Below, piece by piece: positions 5,932 through 6,268 of a stretch of 6,268 bases of DNA. The DNA is taken from NCBI GenBank assembly GCA_003241285.1, contig QFOT01000152.1, forward strand, positions 1 to 6,268, in the 5' to 3' direction. The DNA is from Micavibrio aeruginosavorus (GTDB lineage: Bacteria > Pseudomonadota > Alphaproteobacteria > Micavibrionales > Micavibrionaceae). Numbering within the stretch: the stretch's first letter is position 1; each line of letters opens with the position of its first letter. The notes under the pieces are model-generated. The model was given only the letters and a program-made list of their open reading frames with translations, ran no database searches and was not told where the DNA came from. Made by a program: the position numbers and the translations under genes.

Positions 5932-6084
5932 ATGGCCAAAGAAAAAGCAAAAGCAGCAGTAGATGCAGCATTAGCAGAAAAAGCAAAAGCAATCGAAGCT
6001 AACGACAAACTTACAGATGCAGAAAAAACAGCAGCAAAAGAAGAAGTGGATGCTGGCTGGAGCTTAGTTAAAAGTCAATTTTAA
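5932..6084 (+). CDS. Short ORF: DUF1542-like helical segment in place of rpmC, probable chimeric product
   Basis: The ATG two bases after the rplP stop is where rpmC would start, and the first residues MAK could be a genuine L29 N-terminus. The 50-residue product is not L29: it lacks the family's Leu-rich helices and is too short. It is instead dominated by Ala, Lys and Glu. Residues 4-22 read KEKAKAAVDAALAEKAKAI, followed by an N-D-K-L-T-D-A-E-K stretch at 24-32 and AAKEEVDA at 34-41. The pattern of an Ala/Lys helix, then LTDAEK, then A-x-x-x-V resembles the DUF1542 repeats of staphylococcal and streptococcal wall-anchored adhesins. That assignment is from memory of the family, not a search. 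Ala codons are nearly all GCA, unlike the mixed GCG/GCC/GCT use upstream. The last residues (GWSLVKSQF) depart from the repeat and may be read from a third sequence. There is no LPXTG motif, signal peptide or close Shine-Dalgarno. As an expressed gene it is doubtful; it more probably marks a misjoined contig end. Confidence 0.4.
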   Translation: MAKEKAKAAVDAALAEKAKAIEANDKLTDAEKTAAKEEVDAGWSLVKSQF

Positions 6085-6268
6085 AGTATATACCTTGCTT
6101 TATTTTGGAGTAGAGTGTGTTTTACACCTCAGCGACTCATTTTATTTTTCATGGGTTTCAATAGATGTTATCCATTTTTAAAGTATGGGTTGTAAATATA
6201 TTCATTTTTGTCATTATTTAAAATGGCACTAATAATTGAAATGTCAATTCTGTTTCCCTTTTTTGCAT
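6085..6268. other. AT-rich, CpG-poor tail with no recognisable gene
   Basis: After the short ORF the sequence is about 27% GC (57 of 208 bases over 6061-6268 by hand count), far below the operon. It has one CpG (about 6133), fewer than the roughly five expected from its base composition. No frame on either strand holds a start-to-stop ORF with protein-like content; the longest stop-free runs are about 36 codons. The rpmC, rpsQ, rplN and rplX genes expected here are absent. Composition and CpG shortage would suit vertebrate or other eukaryotic noncoding DNA, or an AT-rich bacterial intergenic region. I cannot tell which. Confidence 0.5.

Noticed and set aside
5727..6002. 91-codon plus-strand frame crossing the end of rplP into the foreign tail
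   Set aside because: It is an out-of-frame reading of rplP and then of the GCA/AAA-rich repeat, giving a Ser/Lys/Arg-rich product typical of a shadow frame.
6079..6186. Direct repeat TTTTAAAGTAT at 6079-6089 and 6176-6186
   Set aside because: An 11-base AT-rich match within about 100 bases of 27% GC sequence is weak evidence; there is no third copy, regular spacing or inverted structure to suggest a mobile element or array.
6085..6192. Stop-free run of 36 codons in the frame of the short ORF, directly after its stop
   Set aside because: It is short, hydrophobic and Phe-rich as expected from T-rich random sequence, with only one internal ATG and no ribosome binding site. A similar run in the next frame (about 6068-6178) also has no ATG start.
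6242..6247. TTGACA on the minus strand as a -35 promoter element
   Set aside because: It lies inside the small hairpin, no convincing TATAAT follows at 16-18 bases, and no gene lies downstream on that strand.
6234..6264. Hairpin AATTGA-AATG-TCAATT followed by a run of six T, possible terminator
   Set aside because: The 6-bp stem has only one G-C pair and the T-run begins about 10 bases after the stem, so it would be a very weak terminator; such structures arise by chance in AT-rich DNA.

Overview
This window is a stretch of a bacterial str-S10 ribosomal protein cluster, all on the + strand and tightly packed. In order it holds the elongation factor Tu gene (5' end cut off by the window edge), then rpsJ (S10), rplC (L3), rplD (L4), rplW (L23), rplB (L2), rpsS (S19), rplV (L22), rpsC (S3) and rplP (L16). 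The order and the protein signatures point to an alphaproteobacterium: tuf lies directly before rpsJ, EF-Tu has an alphaproteobacterial-type sequence, L3 carries an Ala/Pro/Glu-rich C-terminal tail, and S19 and L22 have alpha-like N-termini. Base composition of this part is moderate, roughly half GC by eye. I cannot name a genus.

Layout: tuf fills 1-1161. The nine S10-operon genes run from 1176 to 5929 with gaps of 2 to 29 bases, and two pairs (rplC/rplD and rplV/rpsC) overlap by one base as TAATG. No promoter, terminator or attenuator-like leader is visible between the genes, so the block reads as one transcript. EF-Tu brings aminoacyl-tRNA to the ribosome. S3, S10 and S19 belong to the head of the 30S subunit. 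L2, L3, L4, L16, L22 and L23 surround the peptidyl transferase centre and exit tunnel of the 50S subunit.

The last about 330 bases do not fit. Two bases after rplP, where rpmC (L29) should begin, an ATG opens a 50-codon frame that is not L29. It encodes a Lys/Ala/Glu-rich helical segment resembling a DUF1542-type repeat of Gram-positive surface proteins, with Ala codons almost all GCA. After its stop at 6084 come 184 bases of AT-rich sequence (about 27% GC over 6061-6268) with one CpG and no credible gene. The simplest reading is a chimeric contig end, perhaps of three pieces: the alphaproteobacterial operon, a fragment of a Gram-positive repeat protein, and AT-rich possibly eukaryotic DNA. 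It could less probably be a real rearrangement. Apart from this junction the window is ordinary core-genome sequence, and I see no novel biological system in it.
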